64,000 nucleotides of DNA, taken from contig JAFDXO010000165.1 of assembly GCA_018267925.1 (NCBI GenBank), positions 1-64,000 of the forward strand, written 5' to 3'. Made by a program: the position numbers and the translations under genes. The notes beneath the pieces are model-generated. The model saw nothing but the letters and a program-made list of their open reading frames with translations. It was not told the DNA's origin and did no database searches. This stretch comes from Bacteroidota bacterium. Lineage in GTDB: Bacteria > Bacteroidota > Bacteroidia > Chitinophagales > Chitinophagaceae. Below, piece after piece: positions 1-8,600 of the stretch. Position 1 is the stretch's first letter. Each line of letters begins with the position of its first letter.

Positions 1-666
1 ACGTATAAATGGTATCAAAACGGCAATCTGCTACCCGGCACGGGCAACACCCGCAAAGCCACCACCGGCGGCACGTATATTGTAGAAACCAATACCGGTT
101 GCCCGGGATATGATTCGGTGGTGTTGACCTTCATTCCAACCTACCATCCCACCATCACCATGCAGGGAGCCGATCATACGGTCTCTGTGGGGCAATTAAA
201 CATAGAAGGTGTTACCGTAACCGGAGGCAGTCCGGGTGATACGATATCATGGTACAAGAATCGGGTGATGGACACTACACAACATTCCACGACTTTTTCC
301 TATTTCAAAACACCCGGCACCGATACGATCATAGCTGTCATCCACAAGGCAAGCAATCCATGCTATCACAATGACACGAGCGGTGTGCGGTATGTATGGA
401 CGACAACAGGGGTTAATGACCTGAAAAACCATCAAAGCATGATGGTTTACCCCAATCCGTTTACGGATGCCTTCACTGTTTATGGAACAACGAGTGGCGA
501 CAGGTTAATTCTTTATGATATGACGGGAAAGATGTTGCAAGTATTTACGGCAAGTGGTCAGACAACCGGTTTGGCTACGGAAGGGCTTCAATCCGGCTGC
601 TACTTACTTCGGATAACCGATGAGGCGGGCAGGGCAAAAGGCAATATTCCAGTTATGAAGCGGTAG
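1..666 (+). CDS. T9SS type A sorting-domain protein, 3' end only
   Basis: The frame is open from the first base, so the gene begins upstream of the window; 221 codons are visible. The last ~75 residues form a type A T9SS sorting domain: YPNPF at the start, a beta-strand stretch LILYDMTGKM, then SGCYLLRITDEAGR and a basic end (VMKR). Such domains direct export across the outer membrane by the type IX system and are then removed. The upstream part has Cys-Pro-Gly and YKWYQNG motifs typical of Ig-like or PKD-like surface repeats. The opening lines are about 53 % GC by hand count, against about 40 % for core genes such as enolase. This suggests a large adhesin or an acquired gene. The function of the missing N-terminal part cannot be told. 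Confidence 0.85.
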   Translation, partial: TYKWYQNGNLLPGTGNTRKATTGGTYIVETNTGCPGYDSVVLTFIPTYHPTITMQGADHTVSVGQLNIEGVTVTGGSPGDTISWYKNRVMDTTQHSTTFSYFKTPGTDTIIAVIHKASNPCYHNDTSGVRYVWTTTGVNDLKNHQSMMVYPNPFTDAFTVYGTTSGDRLILYDMTGKMLQVFTASGQTTGLATEGLQSGCYLLRITDEAGRAKGNIPVMKR

Positions 667-930
667 CGTGCGATGCTCATATTTGCATGTCAACAGATGC
701 GTATTTAAGATATAAAAATTATTACCTAAGTTTTCCATTCGGAGTTTATCCTGCCCATAAGGAAAATGACCCGTCTAAAGGTGTAGCCCCGTCTTCGGCA
801 CTCACCAAGATGGGCGGGGTATAGTAGATTCCGGTAGCAGACAAATTGCTACTTTTACATAGTGTTGCATTTGTAGCTTGAATTCAAAGGTATCAAAACA
901 AGGCTGAAGTCCAACCAAATATATGCTAAT
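667..930. other. Gene-free stretch, GC-rich, unexplained
   Basis: No convincing gene lies here. A GC-rich block near 770-840 stands out from the AT-rich flanks. It can fold imperfectly (CCCCG at 787-791 with CGGGG near 815-819). Both strands happen to be open here: a 45-codon plus-strand frame at 687-824 and a similar minus-strand stretch. Neither resembles a family I know. It may be a remnant of the element whose 3' end follows at 931-1027. Confidence 0.4.
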
Positions 931-1027
931 AATCCGATGTGTATTGAGCGGTACACAAGGTGGCGTGAGAGGTTAGTAAAGATAATCCGACACAGAAATC
1001 TGATTATCTTTACTTCCTACACGATTT
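931..1027 (+). mobile_element. Candidate decayed group II intron 3' end (domain V/VI-like)
   Basis: Seen in the sequence: a 7-bp hairpin with a four-base loop (arms 939-945 and 950-956, loop GAGC; two pairs are G-T), followed by GGTGGCGTGAGAGG at 959-972. Next comes a perfect 13-bp hairpin (arms 975-987 and 1002-1014, 14-base loop) and then TTCCTACACGATTT at 1014-1027. From memory, the order of domain V hairpin, GGTGGTGTGAGAGG, domain VI hairpin and CCTACTCGATT is typical of the 3' end of many bacterial group II introns. Here the lower domain V helix is poorly paired and no reverse transcriptase frame lies upstream, so any intron would be truncated and dead. The 13-bp hairpin alone could also act as a terminator between the convergent genes. 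Confidence 0.45.
975..1014. repeat. Perfect 13-bp inverted repeat between convergent genes
   Basis: Arms 975-987 and 1002-1014 are exact reverse complements with a 14-base spacer. The repeat sits between two genes that run toward each other. It lacks a long T tract. It may be domain VI of the intron remnant or a bidirectional terminator. Confidence 0.7.
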
Positions 1028-1055
1028 AGTGTTAGTAGAATTGAAAGAGATTGCC

Positions 1056-2681
1056 TTAGTCAAAATTATATTTACCTATCCAAACTTTTTCATAATCTTC
1101 ATCATGCCCAAAATAGTAGCGGATTTTGTTGCTTGGATCTGTAAGGGAGGTATGATTTCGATAAACTAAAAACTTCCCTTTTTCTCCCAGTCCTTCAAAT
1201 TCTGAGATGGTTTTTGATTGCAGATTTATCTTTGCTATGCGTGGGAAGTAATGAGCAGAATAAGTTAAGCTTCCATTCCATGCGTCAACAACTGAGGCAT
1301 AATATTTTGTACCTTTTACTTCCATCAATTCCCAATATGCCGTTTTGCCATCGGTGCTAATTACAAAGTCTTGTGCTGCCTGAAAAACTTCATCTTTGGT
1401 TGCATCAAAAACTTTTTCTACTGCATATTGAGCTTGGTATTTTCCTTGGTTGTTAAACTGTAAGCAAACGTAGTCGTAATAGCGGTATTCAAATGATTTT
1501 CCTTGATTGACCAATTTTTTATCCATCAATTGTCCGGCTACCAATACATCTCCATTTGGGGCAACTGTCAAATTTTGCACAATCATTTTTCTTCCTTTGT
1601 AAGGATGGCTTTTTCGCTGAGAGGCAGGAGAAACCACATTGTTTTTCAGCTCTTTGATAGGGGTTGTAGAGGCAAAATCAAGTTTCCCGTTTGTGAAGCG
1701 TAATAAGTGTAAATTGTCAAAATCTTCGCCCATCACGCGCTTTTCATATTTGTCCATTTGCCGGTTGGCGGCTGTAGAGTAGCCGGGATTATAAATTGGT
1801 GCATAGCTGCTAAAAATCTTATTGTATGCTTCTTCACTTTTGTCGGATGCGCCCACGAAATATAGGCTTCCGTTTGCTTCAGAATAGTCCATAATCATGG
1901 TGTTGGGTGAAGGTGCCGTAAATTCATTGCTTAGGGCGATTTTACCATCTTTGGTACATTCTACATAGGTATATTTTTTGATGTCTGCTGAACCTTTGTC
2001 GGGGGCGAATACAGCAAAAATATTTCCTGATTTTAACCGACCACAATACACTAAAGAATTATCTCCGGTGAGTGGAACCTTAGTTTCTGTCAGGTTTACA
2101 TCACTACTTACATGCAAAAAGACAAATTGATCATTATCGCCTTTGTCGAAGCTTGCTATCACAAGAACGCTGCCATCATCATCATTGTCATACGCAGCAA
2201 ATCCTCGATATTTTCCATCGCTATTTTTGGGTTTTACAGATTCTTTAGACAAGCGTTTTCCCCATTTGTATGATTGTTTGTCATAGTCCCAAATGCGCTC
2301 CCACACTTGTTGTTCCAAGTTTAGAGTCATGCTCATTACATTGAAAGAATTGGAACCGCCGACAAAAGCAGTTACAGATGTTACCTTTTGGTCGGGATGT
2401 ACTTCTTTGTTTTCTTTTGTTTTCTCGATACCAACAAATTGAATATCCTTATTGAAAACATAATCTTCATAGTTTACTTCATCACTTTTCTTGTCCACCT
2501 TCATTTTATAGGTTAGTCGGATATTGCCATCTTCATTTCTTTGGGTCCCGGTCAAAATTCCCTTACGGGCAGATTTTGACAAATCTTGGCTTGCTTCTTT
2601 TGCTTGCCCCCATGAGATATTATGATTAAAGAGCGAAGAAAACACTAACATTGAGGTTAGTAAAAGGGATGACTTTTTCAT
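1056..2681 (-). CDS. Secreted protein of unknown function
   Basis: 541 residues. The N-terminus is a signal peptide: a KK start, a hydrophobic stretch LLLTSMLVFSSLF, and likely cleavage after SWGQA. The mature part is rich in Lys, Asp, Tyr and Phe, with many short strand-like stretches such as GSVLVIASFDKGD, GSLYFVGASDK and NGDVLVAGQL. These look like the blades of a beta-propeller, but I cannot name a family. No T9SS sorting tail is visible, so it may be periplasmic or anchored some other way. It lies 73 bases downstream of the response regulator in the same direction, so it is a candidate output or partner of that two-component pair. Confidence 0.75.
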   Translation of the reverse strand: MKKSSLLLTSMLVFSSLFNHNISWGQAKEASQDLSKSARKGILTGTQRNEDGNIRLTYKMKVDKKSDEVNYEDYVFNKDIQFVGIEKTKENKEVHPDQKVTSVTAFVGGSNSFNVMSMTLNLEQQVWERIWDYDKQSYKWGKRLSKESVKPKNSDGKYRGFAAYDNDDDGSVLVIASFDKGDNDQFVFLHVSSDVNLTETKVPLTGDNSLVYCGRLKSGNIFAVFAPDKGSADIKKYTYVECTKDGKIALSNEFTAPSPNTMIMDYSEANGSLYFVGASDKSEEAYNKIFSSYAPIYNPGYSTAANRQMDKYEKRVMGEDFDNLHLLRFTNGKLDFASTTPIKELKNNVVSPASQRKSHPYKGRKMIVQNLTVAPNGDVLVAGQLMDKKLVNQGKSFEYRYYDYVCLQFNNQGKYQAQYAVEKVFDATKDEVFQAAQDFVISTDGKTAYWELMEVKGTKYYASVVDAWNGSLTYSAHYFPRIAKINLQSKTISEFEGLGEKGKFLVYRNHTSLTDPSNKIRYYFGHDEDYEKVWIGKYNFD

Positions 2682-2754
2682 ATTTTGTTGAGATTAGTTG
2701 ATGCAACAAAATTCTAAAGTCAAAACCGTGTATGCAATCGCATTTTAGTAGTAA

Positions 2755-3378
2755 TTATCGGCGAAAAACTTTGTTCAAAGCATCCGTTCTTGAATTGACT
2801 TGTAATTTTTGATAGATATTTCGAATGTGGGTACGAACAGTTTCGGTGCTGAGATAGAGTTTGTCAGCTATCTCTTTATATCGCAGCCCTTGAGACAGTA
2901 AATCCAAGATTGCCTTTTCTCGTTGAGATAATTTTTCAAGCTCCGGATTGAAACTTGTTTCATTAAAAGAAGATACTACTTTTCGGGCAATATGTGCATT
3001 CATGGGCGAGCCACCATTGTGAACTTCTGTAATGGCATCAAGTAGTTTTGAAGGTTGTGTTGTTTTTATAAGATAACCAGAGGCACCTGCTTTTAGAGCA
3101 GCAAATACATGTTCGGAATCATCGAATGATGTGCAGATGACAAATTCTGTGTCCGTACAAAAAGGTTTTAAGGCGGCAATACATTCAATTCCGGTTTTTC
3201 CCGGCAAATTAATATCTGTAAGCACTACGTTTAAAGGTAGGTTTGGTATTTGCTCAATTGCATCTTCGGCATTAGTGAAAATGTGCTTACATGAAAAGCC
3301 TTCACTACCGTTTATCAATAGTCGTAAACCCTCGCGAATTTCCAATTCATCTTCTATAATGCCTACTTCTATTGCCAT
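2755..3378 (-). CDS. Response regulator, NarL/LuxR family
   Basis: 207 residues. Residues 1-120 are a receiver domain, with acidic residues E9/D10, the phosphoacceptor Asp55 in LTDINLPG and the conserved Lys in GYLIK. Residues ~145-207 are a LuxR-type helix-turn-helix (LSQREKAILDLLSQG, then TVRTHIRNIYQKL). It should receive phosphate from the kinase encoded just upstream (3415-5457) and bind DNA as a dimer. The gene may also have its own promoter: a perfect TAGATTTG reads on the minus strand at 3390-3383 and ends 4 bases before the ATG. The secreted-protein gene downstream is a plausible target. Confidence 0.93.
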   Translation of the reverse strand: MAIEVGIIEDELEIREGLRLLINGSEGFSCKHIFTNAEDAIEQIPNLPLNVVLTDINLPGKTGIECIAALKPFCTDTEFVICTSFDDSEHVFAALKAGASGYLIKTTQPSKLLDAITEVHNGGSPMNAHIARKVVSSFNETSFNPELEKLSQREKAILDLLSQGLRYKEIADKLYLSTETVRTHIRNIYQKLQVNSRTDALNKVFRR

Positions 3379-3382
3379 GTTG

Positions 3383-3390
3383 CAAATCTA
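3383..3390 (-). promoter_or_regulatory. -7 promoter element TAGATTTG for the response regulator
   Basis: Exact match to the Bacteroidota -7 consensus TAnnTTTG, read on the minus strand. It ends 4 bases before the ATG at 3378, so the transcript would be leaderless. No clear -33 TTTG is seen. Confidence 0.5.
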
Positions 3391-3414
3391 CTATTTGAGG
3401 ATTTAATTTATATA

Positions 3415-5457
3415 CTACGAAAGTGGTAAAGTACGACATGAAATAAGGATGGTAGTACCTCTGCTTTTTTGCGATTCTACTGTAAATGTTGCTCCAACAA
3501 ACAAGGCTCGATTATCCATATTTCGAAGCCCGTTTCCATATTTAATACTCTGCTTGTCATAACCTATACCATTATCCGAAATGGAAAGAATAAATTTCGG
3601 TTGTATCTGCAATAATATATGAACGCTGTTTGCCTCAGCATGTTTTACAATATTTTGCAAAGCTTCTTTTACAATCATAAAAATATTTCGACTAAATTCT
3701 TTGGTGATAGGATGCTTGGGAATATAGTCGGGCAATTGCCAGGTCAGTTTGATTGGTGTGTCTTCCAGATAGTCAGTTGCATATTCACGAATACGAGCTA
3801 TAAGGTTGTCAAGTGTACTGTTAGATGGATTCATTGCCCAAATCAAATCCTTCATATTGTCAACAAGATTGTGTGCCGTAATAGAGATAGAATGAAGAGT
3901 AGTGTTTAGGTTGGATGAGTTATCTTTTGGTGCAGAAACTAACTCAGATAAAAAGCGAATTTTTGAAAGCCCCGAGCCCAATTCATCGTGAATGTCTTTT
4001 GCTAAACGAATTCGCTCCTCTTCAATTGCTTTTCGTGCCGCTTCTTTTTGCTTTGCTCCTTCTATCAATTTTCGTTTGCTCAAATAAAAATATAAAGAAG
4101 TGATGCCGCCAATCAGCAGGGCTATTAAGGCAAATAGCATGAATCGCTGGTTAGACATTTTGCTTTTTTGTTCGCTAATTTTTAACGTAGCTATTTGTTG
4201 GTTTTGTTTTAAAATTTGGATTTCATTCTCCTTTCTTTCAGTGGCATATTTCACTTCCATTTCAGCCAATTGTCTTCCAAACATGGCGGGTTGTGTACTA
4301 TCCTTGATGCGATAGGCAGCCAATAGGTTTTCATAAGCAATTTCAGGTTTATGAATCCAAGCATAAAATTCGGAAAGCGATTTATAGCAGTCGCGAACTA
4401 TGGTTTGGTTGCCTGAAATTCTTGCAAGCCTGAGTGCGTTTTGAACGTGTTTGATAGCAGATGGAATATCATTTAGCTCACCATAAATATCACCTATCTG
4501 TTGCTCGTTACCGGCTTCAGAAGAAATATATTGTTCTCCGGACAACACATCTGCGGCTCTAAGGGCATATTGCAAGGCAAGTGAAGGGTTTTTGCTCTCA
4601 AGTGCTAAGCGACTTAGGTTTGAATTAAGAATGGCCGTTGAAAGGCTGTCTCCCACTTGCTGCGCTGTTTCTAAGGCTTGTGTATAATACCATTTGGCAC
4701 TATCGTCTTCCATTTTTAAATAAAACGTATTGCCTAAATGGATTAGCGGATTGATAGACTCTAAAACATTTTTTTCTTTTAGAAGTTGTCGCACACTTTG
4801 TCGGAAGCATTCCAATGCTTTATCATACAAACGCTGAGCGTAATAAATGGAGCCTAATACATCCCATTGTACACCTTTTTCTTTTTTCCTTGAAAGTTGC
4901 CAAACTTTAGTTGCTACATCATAACAATGTAAAGCTTTTCCCATTGCCCCTACTTTCAGATAAAGCCTCGCTCCAAATAGATAAAACAACCCATATTGAG
5001 GCAAGTCTGTTTCTGTCGTAAACTTTGAAATGGCTCGATTAAAATAGTATTGGGAAGAGTCGTAAAATCCACGGTAATACCAACATTGAGCTAAAGTAGC
5101 TTCCAAAGCAAATCGCGCTTGAGTGTTGTTTTCTGGCACTAATTTTAAATGGAATGTCAGCGTGTCAATAGCTGAAATAGGATACTTAGATAAAGCTTGA
5201 ATTAAACCTAAAGTACAAATACTTTCAACCTTTCCCCGGTCATAATTGTCGCGTGTGGATAATTCTTTTGCATGTTGGGCTAAATGGAAGGATAACGCCA
5301 AGTTTTGGCGAAAAGCCTTTTGGGCAGCTAAGTTTAAAGAGTCAGCTTGTTGGTGCTGTACATTACTTTTGCCCGGAATGCTTAAACATAAACTGAGCCA
5401 CACAAAAAAACATTGAAGATAAATTCGGCTACTGCTCATCAAGATGTTGTTAACCAT
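3415..5457 (-). CDS. TPR-containing sensor histidine kinase (HisKA_3/HATPase_c)
   Basis: 680 residues. The order is signal-like N-terminus (to ~33), a periplasmic array of TPR-like helices (~40-400, e.g. QAEYY/AKWYYTQAL patterns), one membrane helix near 440-462 (FMLFALIALLIGGITSLYFYL region), a short coiled coil, then the kinase core. His490 in KDIHDELGSGLSK is the phosphoacceptor and matches the HisKA_3 type that pairs with NarL/LuxR regulators. The ATPase lobe shows the N box (IVKEALQNIVKHAEA) and G1 box (ISDNGIGYD). It is the first gene of the unit, followed by the regulator 36 bases later. The sensed signal is unknown. The start could also be the Met at codon 7. Confidence 0.92.
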   Translation of the reverse strand: MVNNILMSSSRIYLQCFFVWLSLCLSIPGKSNVQHQQADSLNLAAQKAFRQNLALSFHLAQHAKELSTRDNYDRGKVESICTLGLIQALSKYPISAIDTLTFHLKLVPENNTQARFALEATLAQCWYYRGFYDSSQYYFNRAISKFTTETDLPQYGLFYLFGARLYLKVGAMGKALHCYDVATKVWQLSRKKEKGVQWDVLGSIYYAQRLYDKALECFRQSVRQLLKEKNVLESINPLIHLGNTFYLKMEDDSAKWYYTQALETAQQVGDSLSTAILNSNLSRLALESKNPSLALQYALRAADVLSGEQYISSEAGNEQQIGDIYGELNDIPSAIKHVQNALRLARISGNQTIVRDCYKSLSEFYAWIHKPEIAYENLLAAYRIKDSTQPAMFGRQLAEMEVKYATERKENEIQILKQNQQIATLKISEQKSKMSNQRFMLFALIALLIGGITSLYFYLSKRKLIEGAKQKEAARKAIEEERIRLAKDIHDELGSGLSKIRFLSELVSAPKDNSSNLNTTLHSISITAHNLVDNMKDLIWAMNPSNSTLDNLIARIREYATDYLEDTPIKLTWQLPDYIPKHPITKEFSRNIFMIVKEALQNIVKHAEANSVHILLQIQPKFILSISDNGIGYDKQSIKYGNGLRNMDNRALFVGATFTVESQKSRGTTILISCRTLPLS

Positions 5458-5468
5458 TCAAACCTACA

Positions 5469-5490
5469 AACAACAAATGGAATTGTTGTT
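5469..5490. repeat. 8-bp inverted repeat upstream of the kinase gene
   Basis: Arms 5469-5476 (AACAACAA) and 5483-5490 (TTGTTGTT) are exact reverse complements around a 6-base centre. They end 12 bases upstream of the kinase start codon. This is a possible operator in the divergent region shared with pyruvate carboxylase; chance cannot be excluded because the arms are simple in sequence. Confidence 0.4.
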
Positions 5491-5591
5491 CCCGCCATAG
5501 AATTGGTAAAATGAAAAGAATGAAAAGCTTGCGAAAGGAAAAAAGCTGAGAACAAAGCAAAGGTCTATAATAAATAATTATGAATTAGTTC

Positions 5592-5620
5592 TTGCCTTCA
5601 AATATCTTATCCTATTTTTA
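5592..5620 (+). promoter_or_regulatory. Possible promoter of the pyruvate carboxylase gene
   Basis: TATTTTTA at 5613-5620 matches 7 of 8 positions of TAnnTTTG, with TTG at 5592-5594 about 21 bases upstream as a -33 element. The start codon is at 5664. Confidence 0.3.
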
Positions 5621-5663
5621 GCCCCATAAACAGATTTAGCCCACTTTTAATTAAGCCTTTTCA

Positions 5664-8600
5664 ATGAAGATTACAAAATTGCTTATCGCTAATCGCGGTG
5701 AGATTGCCGTTCGTATTTCTCGTGCTGCTACCGAGATGCACATTGCTACAGTTGCTGTTTACACTTATGAAGATCGGTATTCGCTGCATCGGTATAAGGC
5801 AGATGAAGCCTATCAGATTGGTGAAGATAACGATCCACTAAAGCCTTATTTAGATATAGAAGCCATTATTCAAATTGCACTTGAAAGTGGTGCAAATGCT
5901 ATTCATCCCGGATATGGTTTCCTTTCAGAAAATGCCGCTTTTGCCGCTCGATGTGCTGAAGAGAAAATCATTTTTGTTGGACCCAGCTCCGCAGCTATGG
6001 CTGCTCTTGGCGATAAAGTAACGGCTAAAACAGTTGCAGCCAATGCTCAGGTTCCGCTCATTGAAAGCAATCAATCTTTGTTGGTTGATGATCGGGTTGC
6101 CATTTCAGAAGCGAACAGAATTGGTTATCCCTTAATGTTGAAGGCAGCCGCCGGTGGTGGTGGACGGGGTATGAGAGTGGTTCGTAACGATGAAGAACTA
6201 AAAAAAGCTTTTCACGAAGCACGAAGCGAAGCCAAAAACGCTTTTGGCGATGATACTGTTTTTTTGGAAAAGTTTGTTGAGAATCCCAAACATATTGAAG
6301 TACAAATTGCGGCGGATAAACACGGCAATTTGGTGCATCTTTTTGAACGCGATTGCTCTGTGCAACGAAGATTTCAAAAAGTAGTAGAAATAGCACCTTC
6401 CATATCATTGAAAGAAACCACAAAACAAAAGTTGTACGAATATGCGCTAAGCATTACTCGTGCTGTTAATTATGACAACTTGGGTACTGTTGAGTTTCTG
6501 GTTGATAAGGACGAAAATATTTACTTCATTGAAGTGAATCCACGCATTCAAGTAGAGCATACCGTAACCGAAATGATAACGGGTGTTGATCTGATAAAGA
6601 CACAATTGTACATAGCATCAGGTTATCCATTAAGTGCGCCGGAAATAGATTTAGGAAATCAACAAAAAATTGAAAAACACGGTGTGGCTATGCAGTGCCG
6701 AATCACCACCGAAGATCCATTAAACGGATTTAAGCCCGACTACGGAACGCTTATTACCTACCGAAATGCAACAGGCTTTGGTGTTCGGCTTGACGAAGGA
6801 AGCACCTATCCAGGTATGAAAATCAGCCCTTTTTTCGACTCTATGTTGGTGAAGGTGAGCACACAAGGTAAATCGCTGGAAGAAAGCGTGCAAAAAATGC
6901 ACCGGGCATTGAAAGAATTTCGTATTCGCGGCGTTAGAAACAACATTCAATTTTTAGAAAACCTTATTACACATCCTCAATTTATTAGCGGAAGCGCAAC
7001 CGTAAATTTTATTCAAGAACACCCCGAATTGTTTGCTATATCAGAGCGACAAGATAGAGGTACCAAAATGTTGCAATTTTTGGCTGATATAACAGTGAAT
7101 GGCAATCCTGATGTAAAGAAAAAGGATGAGACGCGTGTGTTTGAAAAGCCCATTATTCCGGAATTCAAAAAAAATGAAACCCTGAAAAACGGCACGAAAC
7201 AATTGCTTGATTCTCTTGGTGCAGAAGGCTTTGCCTCTTGGTTGAAAAAGGAAAATATAATTCAATATACAGATACTACCCTGCGAGATGCACATCAATC
7301 TTTGTTGGCAACCAGGATGCGTACCATTGATATGCTCCGTGCAGCCGAAAGCTTTGCCCACCATCATCCTCAGACTTTTAGTATGGAAGTATGGGGCGGT
7401 GCCACTTTTGATGTTTGTATTCGCTTTTTGAAAGAAGACCCATGGAAGCGATTAGAAAAAATAAGACAAGCTGTTCCCAATATCCTCTTACAAATGTTGA
7501 TTCGAGGAATGAATGGGGTTGGATATGCTGCTTATCCAGACAATTTGATTGAAAAATTTGTTGAACAATCTTCGGAAAAAGGAATTGATATTTTTAGAAT
7601 TTTCGATTCGCTCAATTGGATGGAAAATATTGCTCCATGTATTGAAATGGTAAGAAAACGAACTTCTGGCCTGGCTGAAGGTTCGCTTTGTTATACCGGT
7701 GATATTCTTGATCCCAAACGTACCAAATATTCATTGAAATATTACGTTCAATTAGCCAAGGATTTAGAAAATGCCGGCGCACACATTTTGGGCATCAAAG
7801 ACATGAGCGGATTGCTGAAACCTTATGCAGCTCGTGAACTCATTGCTGCACTAAAGGATGCCGTTAAAATTCCATTGCATCTACATACACATGACACATC
7901 TTCTCTTCAACCCGCCACCTATATGGCCGCTATTGACGCTGGGGTAGATGTGGTTGATTGTGCTATTGGAGCATTGTCCGGGTTGACCTCACAGCCTAAT
8001 TTTAATTCTGTAGTAGAAATGATGAAATTTCATCAACGGGAAAATACTTACGACATAAAATCACTCAATCAGTTCTCTGATTATTGGGGTGCCATTAGAG
8101 AATATTATTACCCCTTTGAATCCGGCTTGAAAGCAAGTGCTGCCGATGTTTTTCAACATGAAATTCCGGGTGGGCAATATTCTAATCTTAAACCACAAGC
8201 AGTTGCACTTGGTTTAGGTGACAAGTTTGAACAAATCAAGGAAATGTATGCTACCGTTAACGAAATGTTTGGCGATATTGTCAAGGTTACACCCAGCTCA
8301 AAAGTGGTAGGCGACATGGCGCAATTTATGGTAGCCAATAACCTATCGCCGGATGATGTTTATTCTCGAGGCGAATCACTATCTTTTCCCGAATCTGTCA
8401 ATCAATTTTTTTTGGGAGAAATCGGCCAACCGACAGGCGGATTCCCTGAAAAATTGCAACGCATCATTTTAAAAGATAAAAAACCTGCAACGGAAAGAGC
8501 CGGTAAACACTTAGCTGCGATTGATTTTGATGCAGAATTGAAAGCTTTTCGTGAACAATATGGAGAATCACTTACACTTTGTGATCTGTTGTCCTACAAG

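Noticed and set aside
687-824. 45-codon plus-strand open frame in the gene-free stretch
   Set aside because: No recognisable family, no promoter or coupling, and the opposite strand is also open over the same GC-rich block. Not enough to call a gene.
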